A stretch of 30,300 nucleotides of DNA from Methanoregulaceae archaeon (GCA_019695435.1 JACTVF010000001.1:1-30300), one strand, 5' to 3'. Shown: positions 16,527 to 24,136, numbered from the stretch's first letter. Made by a program: numbers and translations. Notes: generated by a model from the letters alone, not told the origin.

Positions 16527-16560
16527 CTGAAACCGAAAGTCTCTGGATCCCTTGTTTCAG
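16527..16560 (+). other. Hairpin in the tsr3-gap spacer
   Basis: CTGAAAC (16527-16533) pairs perfectly with GTTTCAG (16554-16560). A second stem, CAGAG (16558-16562) / CTCTG (16582-16586), would share bases with it, so the two are mutually exclusive. TATA-like sequences lie upstream near 16467-16478 and 16509-16516. A short RNA is possible but unproven. Confidence 0.25.
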
Positions 16561-16601
16561 AGATGACTGCCTGAGGAAAAACTCTGCCGGCCAAATCAAG
16601 T

Positions 16602-16612
16602 AACCTTTATCT
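16602..16612 (+). promoter_or_regulatory. TATA box for gap
   Basis: AACCTTTATCT lies 26-36 nt before ATG 16638, predicting a leaderless or nearly leaderless transcript. Confidence 0.45.
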
Positions 16613-16637
16613 CATCTGGTTCCTACAGTTCCGGTAT

Positions 16638-17669
16638 ATGATCAAGGTGGCCATCAACGGGTACGGTACCATCGGAAAGCGTGTCGCCGATGCGATTGCA
16701 GCCCAGAAGGATATGAAAGTGATCGGCGTCTCAAAGACTCGCCCGAACGCCGAGGCATTCATAGCAAAACAGCGGGGATACCCCCTCTACATCGCGGATC
16801 TCTCAAAGAAGGCGGCGTTTGAAAAAGCAGGCCTCGCTGTTGCCGGTTCGGTCGAGGACATGTGCAAGGCAGCCGATGTGATTGTTGACGCGACACCCGG
16901 GGATGTGGGTGCAACCAACAAGCCGCTCTACGAGAAACTCGGGAAAAAGGCACTCTGGCAGGGTGGCGAAGACCACGAAGTTGCCGGGTTCTCCTTTAAT
17001 TCGTCCTGCAATTTCAAGGATGCCATCGGCCGGCAGTTTGTCCGGGTCGTCTCGTGCAACACCACCGGCCTCTGCCGGATCATCCACGAGATCGACAAGG
17101 CGTTCGGTGTCGAGCACGTCCACGCGATCATGGTGCGCAGGGGATCCGACCCCGGCGAGATCAAGAAAGGGCCGATCGACGCGGTCGTTCTCGACCCGGT
17201 GACGGTCCCGAGCCACCACGGCCCTGATGTGCAGACCGTGCTCCCCCACATCTCGATCACGACCATGGCGATGATCGTCCCGACCACGATGATGCACATG
17301 CACGCGATCCGGATCACGACCAAAAAAGACGTGAACCGGGAGAAAGTGATCGAGCTCATAAAAAATCATCCCCGCATGGGCCTCGTGAAGAAAACCGCTG
17401 GTATCAGGAGCACCGCAGAGCTCAAGGAATTTGCCATGGACCTTGGCCGGCAGCGGGCGGATCTCTACGAGAACTGCATCTTCGAAGACTCCATCTACGC
17501 CGATAAAAAAGAGCTCTGCTTCTTCCAGGCTATCCATCAGGAGGCGGACGTCGTTGTTGAGAACGTCGACGCGATCCGTGCGATGACCGGCCTCGCCAAA
17601 GATGCGGCAACTTCCATAAAACTCACGAACGACGCGCTCCACTTTATCCCCATCCAGAATAACCATTAA
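16638..17669 (+). CDS. gap: Glyceraldehyde-3-phosphate dehydrogenase, phosphorylating, archaeal type II
   Basis: This 343-residue enzyme oxidises glyceraldehyde-3-phosphate with phosphate to 1,3-bisphosphoglycerate, or the reverse in gluconeogenesis, the main direction expected in a methanogen. The Rossmann motif is NGYGTIGKRVADA (7-19). The catalytic Cys is Cys 140 in VVSCNTTGLCR. The block HAIMVRRGSDPGEIKKGP and the length of about 340 are those of the archaeal GapA group, distinct from the bacterial enzyme. It starts at ATG 16638, 26-36 nt after a TATA box, and ends with TAA. It stands alone, with a hairpin spacer on its 5' side and an inverted repeat on its 3' side. Confidence 0.95.
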   Translation: MIKVAINGYGTIGKRVADAIAAQKDMKVIGVSKTRPNAEAFIAKQRGYPLYIADLSKKAAFEKAGLAVAGSVEDMCKAADVIVDATPGDVGATNKPLYEKLGKKALWQGGEDHEVAGFSFNSSCNFKDAIGRQFVRVVSCNTTGLCRIIHEIDKAFGVEHVHAIMVRRGSDPGEIKKGPIDAVVLDPVTVPSHHGPDVQTVLPHISITTMAMIVPTTMMHMHAIRITTKKDVNREKVIELIKNHPRMGLVKKTAGIRSTAELKEFAMDLGRQRADLYENCIFEDSIYADKKELCFFQAIHQEADVVVENVDAIRAMTGLAKDAATSIKLTNDALHFIPIQNNH

Positions 17670-17717
17670 CAACCCGTTGAAGAGATCTTGGAAACTATGT
17701 AGTGAGAAGAAAAGTAA

Positions 17718-17760
17718 AACCCGTCGGCCAGACAGTCTTCCAAACTAGGGTCGACGGGTT
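17718..17760 (+). repeat. Perfect 9-bp inverted repeat
   Basis: AACCCGTCG (17718-17726) and CGACGGGTT (17752-17760) flank a 25-nt loop. It lies 49 nt after gap and 12 nt before a small ORF. It has no adjoining T-run, so it is not a classical terminator; it could be an RNA hairpin, a regulatory stem or a transposon footprint. Confidence 0.5.
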
Positions 17761-17772
17761 GGGAGCTCCACG

Positions 17773-18000
17773 ATGTCTGTGAAAAACCCCTCAAATATAG
17801 TAAGGTGGCTGATCCTATTATTTCTTACCCTAGGATTTTTAATAATCGAGCTGCCCTGCTTGGCATCTGATCTCGATTTGCCCCAAAAAACATACATGAT
17901 GATTGAGCGATTTGGCTTGCTTGAGGCTGTTCTTTTATTGTACATTTTTCATTTGGAGACAATTAAGCGGGTTTTACAAGTTATTGAAGGATTCGATTAA
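17773..18000 (+). CDS. Small membrane protein, unknown
   Basis: This 75-residue ORF encodes two hydrophobic segments (about 10-30 and 48-62), separated by a short polar stretch, with a charged C-terminus (VIEGFD). I do not recognise the family. A GGGAG sequence lies 8 nt before ATG 17773, and the ORF fills the gap between gap and the tyrS promoter. It ends with TAA 27 nt before the tyrS TATA box. Its base composition is more A/T-rich than its neighbours, suggesting either a relic or recent acquisition. No homologue is known to me. Confidence 0.4.
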   Translation: MSVKNPSNIVRWLILLFLTLGFLIIELPCLASDLDLPQKTYMMIERFGLLEAVLLLYIFHLETIKRVLQVIEGFD

Positions 18001-18029
18001 TTATTTCATTTTTACTGCGAATCACGAGA

Positions 18030-18039
18030 ATAATATAAA
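18030..18039 (+). promoter_or_regulatory. TATA box for tyrS
   Basis: ATAATATAAA lies 26-35 nt before ATG 18065. This excludes the upstream in-frame start at 17903 as the normal one. Confidence 0.6.
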
Positions 18040-18064
18040 CTCCCTTCACACATTCTTTTCTGCA

Positions 18065-19006
18065 ATGGACACATTCGAACGGGTTACCCGGAACACCGTT
18101 GAAGTCGTCACCGAAGACGAACTCCGCGCTCTTCTGGCTAGGCCCACAAAGAAGGTTTACGCAGGGTACGAGCCAAGCGGCGAGATCCACCTTGGCCACC
18201 TTGTCACGGTCAACAAGCTTGTCGATCTCCAAGCAGCAGGCTTTGAGGTCACGGTCCTCCTAGCCGATCTTCATGCGTTCCTCAACCGGAAAGGGACCAT
18301 GGAAAAGGTCGGGGAACTCGCCGAGTACAACCGCCGCTGTTTTGAGGGGCTCGGCCTTATGAACGTAAAATACGTGCTCGGTTCCGATCTCCAGCTCAAC
18401 CGCGAGTACGAGCTGCTCGTCCACCAGCTTTCCCAGCAGATCACCCTTGCCCGGGCGACCCGGAGCATGGACGAAGTGGGACGACAGATGGACCACCCGA
18501 CCGTTTCGCAGATGGTCTACCCGATCATGCAGATGGCGGATATCGCGATGCTCGGCGTTGACGCCGCAGTCGGCGGGATCGACCAGCGGAAGATCCACAT
18601 GCTCGCCCGGGAGCACCTGCCAAACTTCAAATTCCCTTCCCCGGTCTGCATCCACACGCCGATCTTAAACGGCCTTGATGGGAAAAAGATGTCCTCCTCG
18701 CAGGGCAATTATATCTCGGTCGCCGACAGCGAAGACGAGATCAAAAAGAAGTGCCAGAAGGCATTCTGCCCGCTGGAGATTCCCGAGAACCCGATCCTCC
18801 AGATCTTCCAGTACCATATCTTCCCCCGCCTTCCCGAGATCACCATAAAGCGGCCGGAAAAATTCGGTGGCGATAGGACCTTTACCGGATACGCGGATCT
18901 CGAAGCTGCCTATGGCAAAGGGGAGATTCACCCGCTCGACCTCAAGAAAGCCTGCGGCGAGGGACTGGTCGAGATCCTTGCACCGGTGCGCGAATATATA
19001 CGCTAG
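18065..19006 (+). CDS. tyrS: Tyrosyl-tRNA synthetase, archaeal type
   Basis: This 313-residue class I synthetase charges tRNA(Tyr). The HIGH-type motif is HLGH (42-45) in EPSGEIHLGHL, and the KMSKS-type motif is KMSSS (208-212). The VYAGYEPSG block and the GVDAAVGGIDQRKIHM block are typical of archaeal TyrRS rather than TrpRS. The length of about 310 is normal for the archaeal form, which lacks the bacterial S4-like C-terminus. The frame is open back to 17903, but those 54 extra residues are non-homologous and lie upstream of the TATA box, so ATG 18065 is chosen. It ends with TAG, followed six sense codons later by an in-frame TGA. Confidence 0.95.
   Translation: MDTFERVTRNTVEVVTEDELRALLARPTKKVYAGYEPSGEIHLGHLVTVNKLVDLQAAGFEVTVLLADLHAFLNRKGTMEKVGELAEYNRRCFEGLGLMNVKYVLGSDLQLNREYELLVHQLSQQITLARATRSMDEVGRQMDHPTVSQMVYPIMQMADIAMLGVDAAVGGIDQRKIHMLAREHLPNFKFPSPVCIHTPILNGLDGKKMSSSQGNYISVADSEDEIKKKCQKAFCPLEIPENPILQIFQYHIFPRLPEITIKRPEKFGGDRTFTGYADLEAAYGKGEIHPLDLKKACGEGLVEILAPVREYIR
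18992..19001 (+). promoter_or_regulatory. TATA box for the rio1 operon
   Basis: GAATATATAC lies in the last codons of tyrS, 45-54 nt before the rio1 GTG. This leaves a leader of about 24 nt that contains a GGGGATGA Shine-Dalgarno-like sequence. Confidence 0.4.
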
Positions 19007-19045
19007 GGCAAAAAGATACGTGTCTGAAACAGCCGGGGATGACAC

Positions 19046-19825
19046 GTGAGCATCGAACAGCAGGAAGAAGCATTCGACCAGCGCCTCGCTGAGATGGGGA
19101 TCCGCATAAAAGATGCGAACAACCTCAAGGTCAGCGAGAATGTCTTTGACGAGGTCACCCTCCTTGCCTTGTACAAGCTCGTCCACAAGAAATGGCTCAC
19201 CGCGATTGGCGGCTCCATCAGCACCGGGAAAGAGGCCAATGTTTTTCTGGGGGACCGGGAGGATCAGGCAGTCGCCATCAAGATCTACCGGATCCAGTCG
19301 GCAAATTTCACCACCATGAGTTCGTACATCACCGGGGACCGCCGGTTCTCCCATGTAAAAAAGTCCAAAAAGGAGCTCATCTTTGCGTGGACAAGAAAAG
19401 AGTTCTCTAATCTTGCCCGGGCAAAAGAGGCAGGACTTCCTGTCCCGGAGCCGCTGGTGTGGGACAGGAATATTCTCATCATGTCCTTTCTTGGCGATGG
19501 CGAATGTTCGTATCCCCAGCTGCGGAGTGCGGAGATCGACAAACCTGCGGAAGTCTACGAGAACATTATGGCGATGATCGACACGCTGTATAACAAGGCA
19601 GAACTGGTGCATGGTGACTTAAGCGAGTTCAATATATTGTACAGTGACCAACCATATCTCATCGATATGGGTCAGTCGGTCACCCGCGACCACCCGCGTG
19701 CCCTCCAGTTCCTGATGCGGGACATCCGCAATATGAACAGGTTCTTTAAAAAGAAGGGCTGCGAAGTAAAAACTGAATATGAGATCTTCAACGCGGTGAC
19801 CGGTCTCAACGTTTCACAACCATGA
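19046..19825 (+). CDS. rio1: Rio1-type serine protein kinase
   Basis: This 259-residue atypical kinase/ATPase acts in late maturation of the small ribosomal subunit. Seen in order: the RIO1 flexible-loop signature STGKEANVF (59-67), the ATP-binding lysine in VAIKIYRI (Lys 79), the catalytic loop HGDLSEFN (Asp 191, Asn 196), and the metal-binding Asp 207 in LIDMGQ. STGKEANVF is specific to Rio1 rather than Rio2, and no winged-helix domain precedes the kinase domain. The start is GTG 19046, preceded at about 6 nt by GGGGATGA. Its TGA overlaps the ATG of a 29-residue ORF, which leads on to the KH protein gene; Rio1 and this KH protein commonly share an operon in archaea. Confidence 0.93.
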   Translation: MSIEQQEEAFDQRLAEMGIRIKDANNLKVSENVFDEVTLLALYKLVHKKWLTAIGGSISTGKEANVFLGDREDQAVAIKIYRIQSANFTTMSSYITGDRRFSHVKKSKKELIFAWTRKEFSNLARAKEAGLPVPEPLVWDRNILIMSFLGDGECSYPQLRSAEIDKPAEVYENIMAMIDTLYNKAELVHGDLSEFNILYSDQPYLIDMGQSVTRDHPRALQFLMRDIRNMNRFFKKKGCEVKTEYEIFNAVTGLNVSQP

Positions 19826-19911
19826 CACGCATCAGCATCATCTCCAGAAAGAACGGTATAACCTGCGATAAGAATGTCGGGCAGTCCGCGAGAAAGGTGA
19901 CAGAACCATGA
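19822..19911 (+). CDS. 29-residue ORF coupled between rio1 and the KH protein gene
   Basis: ATG 19822 overlaps the rio1 TGA as ATGA, and the ORF's own TGA overlaps the KH gene's ATG as ATGA. It encodes a small basic peptide starting MTRISIISRKNG with Cys at residue 15. Four-base overlaps at both ends are what translational coupling predicts. I do not recognise the peptide. It may be a real microprotein, or a coupling device carrying ribosomes from rio1 to the KH gene. It is also possible that it is chance, since no sequence conservation can be checked here. Confidence 0.4.
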   Translation: MTRISIISRKNGITCDKNVGQSARKVTEP

Positions 19912-20453
19912 TACAGGAATTAAAAGTTGGAACAAGCAGGGTGGGCGTCCTCATCGGGAAGGGCGGGGCGACAAAAAAAGAGCTCGAATCAAAGACCCAC
20001 ACGGCTATCTCCATCGACAGCAAGGAAGGGCTTGTAAAAGTCGAAGGGGCAGAGGAGAACGCAATCCCGCTCCTTCGTGCGGTCGAGATCATCAACGCCA
20101 TCAACGCCGGGTTCTCGCCCGAGCGTGCCTTCGAGATGATCGAAGATGAGGATCTCCTGCTCGATATCATCGATCTCTCCAGAGCGGCCGACAACCCCAA
20201 GCAGCTCGACCGGCTCCGCGGGCGGATCATCGGGAAAGACGGCCGGGCCCGCGAGCAGATCGAGAACATGACCGATGTGGATCTCTCGGTCTTTGGTCAC
20301 ACGGTGGCCCTCATCGGCTACCCTGAACAGATGAAGGTCGCCCGGGCGGCCATCGACATGCTCATAGAGGGCGTTCCCCACGAGAACGTCTTTGCGTTCC
20401 TTGACAAGAAGAAAAAAGAGGCAAAGCAGGACATGATCAGCTATTACTACTGA
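19908..20453 (+). CDS. KH-domain ribosome-assembly protein, archaeal Pno1/Dim2-like
   Basis: This 181-residue protein has two KH domains. The first has the loop LIGKGGATKKELE (about 15-27). The second has GRIIGKDGRAREQIENM (about 105-121). Both GxxG loops are intact, so both may bind RNA. This is the layout of archaeal Pno1/Dim2, which binds the 3' end of pre-16S rRNA with Rio1 and Nob1. The start is ATG 19908, overlapping the preceding 29-aa ORF; no strong separate Shine-Dalgarno is needed if coupled, although GAAAGGTGA lies 7-15 nt upstream. It ends with TGA, and a T-rich terminator follows. Its neighbourhood, next to rio1, fits its role. Confidence 0.9.
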   Translation: MIQELKVGTSRVGVLIGKGGATKKELESKTHTAISIDSKEGLVKVEGAEENAIPLLRAVEIINAINAGFSPERAFEMIEDEDLLLDIIDLSRAADNPKQLDRLRGRIIGKDGRAREQIENMTDVDLSVFGHTVALIGYPEQMKVARAAIDMLIEGVPHENVFAFLDKKKKEAKQDMISYYY

Positions 20454-20475
20454 GGCACTTCCGCCTCCCGCACCC

Positions 20476-20488
20476 CTTCTTTTTTATG
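20476..20488 (+). terminator. T-rich terminator of the rio1 operon
   Basis: CTTCTTTTTTATG lies 23-35 nt after the KH gene stop and follows a C-rich stretch. Confidence 0.4.
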
Positions 20489-20498
20489 CAGACCGCTA

Positions 20499-20571
20499 AA
20501 ACGGTACCGGGCAACCAGTCCGGAAACCCGCACGCGACTCGGTGCCGGGCCTCGGGCGGGGAACACCGTTT
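20499..20571 (+). other. GC-rich fold-prone element in the KH gene-hel308 spacer
   Basis: AAACGGT (20499-20505) pairs perfectly with ACCGTTT (20565-20571), enclosing about 59 nt of very GC-rich sequence that contains further short stems (CCCGC 20527-20531 with GCGGG 20556-20560). It is flanked by the T-run terminator on one side and A-rich sequence on the other. It could be a small structured RNA. It does not look like a tRNA, and I saw no ACA box placed as in H/ACA RNAs. Confidence 0.3.
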
Positions 20572-20622
20572 GCTAGGTAAAATCCGCAAAAAACAATTCA
20601 ACCGGCAATAAACGATAACAGG

Positions 20623-20633
20623 CAGTTTAAAAA
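20623..20633 (+). promoter_or_regulatory. TATA box for hel308
   Basis: AGTTTAAAAAA is centred about 27 nt before ATG 20655 and only about 15 nt before ATG 20643. This favours a leaderless message starting at 20655. Confidence 0.45.
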
Positions 20634-20654
20634 ACGATAGCGATGGGAACCCCC

Positions 20655-22823
20655 ATGCAGATACAGGACCTTGCCATACCCGATACCCTCAAACAGCAGT
20701 ACCTCGGGCTCGGCATCCTTGAACTCTACCCGCCGCAGGCCACCTGTATCGAGAAAGGGCTGCTTGACGGCAAAAACCTCCTTGTTGCGATCCCGACCGC
20801 GAGCGGGAAGACACTGATTGCAGAGATGGCGATGCACTGCCACATCGCAGCCGGGGGAAAGTGTCTCTATATCGTCCCGCTCAAAGCCCTTGCCTCGGAA
20901 AAATATGACGAATTTGGCAACAAGGGTGTCCGGGTCGGCATCTCCACCGGGGACCTCGACCGGCGCGACGATGCCCTGGGGAAAAACGACATTATAGTCG
21001 CGACGAGTGAGAAGGTGGACTCACTTTTAAGGAACGGCGCACGCTGGATCCCGGAGATCACGCTTGTTGTCGTCGATGAAGTCCACCTGATCGATTCCCC
21101 GGACCGGGGCCCGACGCTCGAGATGGTGATCGCAAAGATGCGGTACCGAAACCCTGCCATGCAGATCATTGGCCTTTCAGCGACCATCGGGAACCCGAAG
21201 ATGCTTGCCGGGTGGCTCGATGCAGAACTGGTCACGAGCTCGTGGCGGCCGGTGGACCTGCGCCAGGGCGTCTTTTACGACAACAAAATCCAGTTCGAAG
21301 AGGGGACGCGGCCCATAAAACAGGTCTCCAGGAACTACGATGATCTCAACCTCTGCCTGGACACGATTGCCGAGGGGGGACAGTGCCTTGTCTTTGTCTC
21401 GTCGCGCCGGAACGCCGAGGCGTTTGCAAAACGGGCGGCCGGCGCGATAAAGAGCGAGGACCCGGCGCTTGCCGCGTGTTCCGATCGCCTTCTGGCCGGT
21501 ACCCCGACAGAGATGATAAAGACCCTTGCCGCGTGCGTCGCAAAAGGGGCGGCCTTCCACCATGCGGGCTTAAGCCGGAACGAACGGTCCGTCGTGGAAG
21601 AGGCGTTCCGCAAAGGCTGGCTCAAGTGCATCTCTTCCACACCGACCCTCGCTGCGGGACTCAACCTGCCCGCCCGCCGGGTGATCATCCGCGACTATCT
21701 CCGGTTCTCGGCAGGCGAGGGCATGCAGCCGATCCCGGTCAGCGAGTACCGGCAGATGGCGGGAAGGGCCGGCCGGCCCCGGCTCGATCCGTACGGCGAG
21801 GCCGTACTGATCGCAAAGGAAGCCGAGCAGGTGCCGGAACTTTTCGAATGCTATATCGAAGCGGCCGCTGATGACGTCCATTCCCGGATCGCCGAGCCGA
21901 CCGCACTCTACACGCATGTCCTTTCCCTTATTGCCTCGGGTTTTGCAAAGACCCGGGACGAGCTTTCAGAGTTCATGAACCGCTCGTTTTACGTCCACGA
22001 ACACAAGCAGGGCCGGCTCATGCACCGGACGGTGGATGCCGCGCTTGAGTTTTTGATCTCGGCAGAAATGATCCTGGAAGTCGGGGAGCACCTTGGAGCC
22101 ACCGAACTTGGCACCCTAGTTTCGCGGATGTATATTGATCCCCGGAGTGCATCCTTGATCGTCACGACCCTGCGGGAAAAAGAGGAGTACGCGGATCTCG
22201 GCCTTATCCAGCTCATCTGCAGCACGCCCGATATGCCGACACTGTATGCGAAAAATTCCGATCTTGCCGCTCTGTCGCGGATGATGGAGGATAAGGGCGG
22301 CGAACTCTGGCTCCCGTTGCCTACGGATGATGAGGAGGTTGAGGGGTATTACCGCGCAGTAAAAACTGCGATGCTTCTTTCGGACTGGACCGATGAGCTC
22401 CCGGAAGAGAAGATCTGCGAACGGTATGCGGTCGGGCCAGGCGACGTGTTCGGGATGGTGGAGAGCATCAACTGGCTGCTGCACGCAACGAGCCAGCTGG
22501 CCCGGATGTTTGCCCCGAAGTTCTATCCGCAGATAGCAGAATGCGAGATCTGCATGAAGAACGGGATACGGCGCGAGCTGCTCCCGCTCATCAAACTTCG
22601 GGGCATCGGCCGCATCCGTGCCCGGCGGCTCGTCAATAATGGTATGACCACTCCGGAAGAGATCAAAAAACACCCGCGGGAGGACCTTGTTAAGATTCTC
22701 GGCCAGGGGATTGCGGATCAGATTTTTGACCAGATAGAACCAAGGAAGAGAAGTACGGATACGACACGCGTGAACGAGGAGAGACCTGCCGGCGGCCAGT
22801 CCACGCTGTTCCGTTTCGGGTGA
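20655..22823 (+). CDS. hel308: Hel308 superfamily 2 DNA helicase
   Basis: This 722-residue 3'-5' helicase acts at stalled replication forks. Seen in order: a Q-motif region (ELYPPQ, about 23-28), Walker A IPTASGKT (46-53), the Walker B box DEVH (141-144), motif [11 protein letters not shown], motif [12 protein letters not shown], a winged-helix and ratchet region, and a C-terminal helix-hairpin-helix ([16 protein letters not shown]). The last residues QSTLFRFG resemble a PCNA-binding PIP box, but the second aromatic is Gly. The frame also allows ATG 20643; the TATA spacing and usual N-terminus (MQI-DL) favour 20655. cgi121 follows after 4 nt, so the two form an operon. Confidence 0.93.
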   Translation: MQIQDLAIPDTLKQQYLGLGILELYPPQATCIEKGLLDGKNLLVAIPTASGKTLIAEMAMHCHIAAGGKCLYIVPLKALASEKYDEFGNKGVRVGISTGDLDRRDDALGKNDIIVATSEKVDSLLRNGARWIPEITLVVVDEVHLIDSPDRGPTLEMVIAKMRYRNPAMQIIGLSATIGNPKMLAGWLDAELVTSSWRPVDLRQGVFYDNKIQFEEGTRPIKQVSRNYDDLNLCLDTIAEGGQCLVFVSSRRNAEAFAKRAAGAIKSEDPALAACSDRLLAGTPTEMIKTLAACVAKGAAFHHAGLSRNERSVVEEAFRKGWLKCISSTPTLAAGLNLPARRVIIRDYLRFSAGEGMQPIPVSEYRQMAGRAGRPRLDPYGEAVLIAKEAEQVPELFECYIEAAADDVHSRIAEPTALYTHVLSLIASGFAKTRDELSEFMNRSFYVHEHKQGRLMHRTVDAALEFLISAEMILEVGEHLGATELGTLVSRMYIDPRSASLIVTTLREKEEYADLGLIQLICSTPDMPTLYAKNSDLAALSRMMEDKGGELWLPLPTDDEEVEGYYRAVKTAMLLSDWTDELPEEKICERYAVGPGDVFGMVESINWLLHATSQLARMFAPKFYPQIAECEICMKNGIRRELLPLIKLRGIGRIRARRLVNNGMTTPEEIKKHPREDLVKILGQGIADQIFDQIEPRKRSTDTTRVNEERPAGGQSTLFRFG

Positions 22824-22827
22824 GCCT

Positions 22828-23349
22828 GTGGAACCTGCACATTTGTCCTGCGAGATCGGGTATGCAGAGGTGACGATCCAAGATCGCACTGCCTTGCTTG
22901 GCGTGCTGCGGGAGATTGCCAAACGCTACACTGCCCACATCGTCTGTTTTGACGCGGAAAAACTGGCCGGTCGGGCGCACGCAGAGGCCGCACTCCAACA
23001 TGCGCACCGGTCATTCGTACTGGGCGGCGCGATCTCCAACTCGTTTGAGATGGAAGCATTGCTTTACGCTGCCGGGACCCGGCAGTGTAGTGCGGCCGTC
23101 TCGTTTGGCCTCCACGAGGGCGAAAACCACCTGTACGTCTGCTGCTGCCCGGCACCGGAGGGTATCTTGAGGGATCTTGCCGTGCACATGCCGTTTGGCT
23201 GGGAGTCGGACGAGATCATATCCCCGCAAAAAGCCGCCCGGCTTGCAGTCCTTTTCGATATCACTCCTGAAGAAATCGCGGCGGTGGGTCACAATCGAAT
23301 CCGGGATCTGGTGCTGGAAAGGGTAGCGCTGCTGGATGTCAGCAAATAA
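22828..23349 (+). CDS. cgi121: KEOPS complex subunit Cgi121
   Basis: This 173-residue protein matches Cgi121 (TPRKB in humans), the tRNA-binding subunit of KEOPS, which makes the N6-threonylcarbamoyladenosine at tRNA position 37. The diagnostic stretch is GGAISNSFEMEALLYAAGTRQ (about 71-91 in family order: a glycine-Asn-pre-helix block, then LLY-aGTRQ), followed by AVSFGL and the C-terminal FDITPEEIAAVG helix. The start is GTG 22828, 4 nt after the hel308 TGA, so translation is probably coupled. It ends with TAA. The rest of KEOPS (Kae1, Bud32, Pcc1) is not in this window. Confidence 0.85.
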   Translation: MEPAHLSCEIGYAEVTIQDRTALLGVLREIAKRYTAHIVCFDAEKLAGRAHAEAALQHAHRSFVLGGAISNSFEMEALLYAAGTRQCSAAVSFGLHEGENHLYVCCCPAPEGILRDLAVHMPFGWESDEIISPQKAARLAVLFDITPEEIAAVGHNRIRDLVLERVALLDVSK

Positions 23350-23647
23350 CTGATGTCCCATCATCGGCGGCCTGTCATGATCCGTTGCTGGGCATAAACG
23401 CTGGGATATTTTCGCCAAAGAATCCTGCTGATGATGCCCGATGCCCACATTGCGTACCAATACAGAATGCCTGTGAGTAGTACCCAATCATCCCACGATC
23501 TTGTATACTACTAGTTCAGATCTGCGTGTGCATGGGGTAAGTCACTACAATAGTGGGTATAAAAGTACATCTGCCGGAAGAGACGTTGAGAGTCCCTGCG
23601 ATTTTTGAGGTTTTCCTGTTATTCGGGTACGAAAATCAGAAAGTGGG
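23350..23647. other. Non-coding gap between cgi121 and moaB (convergent)
   Basis: The two flanking genes converge, so no promoter is needed here for either. The gap nevertheless contains an orphan TATA box (23557-23567) and a protein-like minus-strand frame of 48 codons (23361-23507) with no upstream start codon. Otherwise I see nothing coding. Confidence 0.4.
23543..23567 (+). promoter_or_regulatory. Orphan TATA promoter with adjoining dyad
   Basis: GTATAAAAGTA (23557-23567) is one of the best TATA boxes in the window. The dyad CACTA-CAA-TAGTG (23543-23555) abuts it in the position of the BRE. Transcription would start near 23590 on the plus strand, where the next 1.18 kb has no plus-strand gene; the RNA would run antisense to moaB. 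Confidence 0.4.
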
Positions 23648-24136
23648 TTATTTATTTGCATGGGAGAGGATATGAGAGATCTCCGGGACAATGAGCGTTT
23701 TCGTGGCGAGAGTAACTGCAGAGGTGGAACCGGGTATGCAGAAGACCACCCCTCCCTTGATCGTGCCGGCGATTGCCCGGGAGAGCATCGTAGATGTTCC
23801 GATCTCTTCGTAACTTTTCATCCGGAAGAGTTCCCCAAAGCCATCAATCTTTTTTTCGAGGAGCGGGGCAACAGCTTCGATAGTACAATCATCATGCGTC
23901 AACCCGGTACCACCATCGATGATGATACAATTGCAGGTTTTGAGTGCCAAGTACAGTTCAAGCCTGATGGCTTCGATCTGGTCGGGAACCACCGCGTAAT
24001 GCCGAACCGGGATCTTTGCTTCGGTCAGGATTGCCTGGATTGTCTTCCCGCTGGAATCCGTTTCTTGTGTCCTTGTTGTGGAAACTGTGATCACCGCACC
24101 GGTTATCGGGATTGGCTGAACGTGTTCCTGTTTCAT
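23648..24136 (-). CDS. moaB: MoaB-like molybdenum cofactor biosynthesis protein
   Basis: This 162-residue protein has the MogA/MoaB fold that adenylates molybdopterin on the way to molybdenum or tungsten cofactor, needed for formylmethanofuran and formate dehydrogenases in methanogens. The signature block IIDGGTGLTHDDCTIEAV (about 73-90) corresponds to the family GGTG-x5-D-T motif. FGELFRMKSYEEIG and CIPGSTSAV follow in the expected order. It starts at ATG 24136 and is probably leaderless, given a TATA element 24-32 nt upstream. It ends with TAA. It is the only minus-strand gene after 15.9 kb, and lies on the far side of the origin from orc1. Confidence 0.9.
   Translation of the reverse strand: MKQEHVQPIPITGAVITVSTTRTQETDSSGKTIQAILTEAKIPVRHYAVVPDQIEAIRLELYLALKTCNCIIIDGGTGLTHDDCTIEAVAPLLEKKIDGFGELFRMKSYEEIGTSTMLSRAIAGTIKGGVVFCIPGSTSAVTLATKTLIVPEISHILSHANK

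Noticed and set aside
16803..17672. 289-codon minus-strand frame opposite gap
   Set aside because: It is a GC-rich shadow of the strongly recognised GAPDH gene, with no family resemblance.
17903..18064. N-terminal extension of TyrRS from GTG/ATG-type start at 17903
   Set aside because: It overlaps the small membrane ORF in another frame, is not TyrRS-like, and lies mostly upstream of the TATA box at 18030.
18665..19612. 315-codon minus-strand frame across tyrS and rio1
   Set aside because: It crosses two real genes and their intergenic promoter on the opposite strand, and has no recognisable domain.
22116..22922. 268-codon minus-strand frame opposite hel308/cgi121
   Set aside because: Antisense shadow; the sense proteins are certain.
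23430..23480. Possible C/D box RNA (TGATGA near 23432)
   Set aside because: No D box (CTGA) at suitable spacing and no second C'/D' pair.
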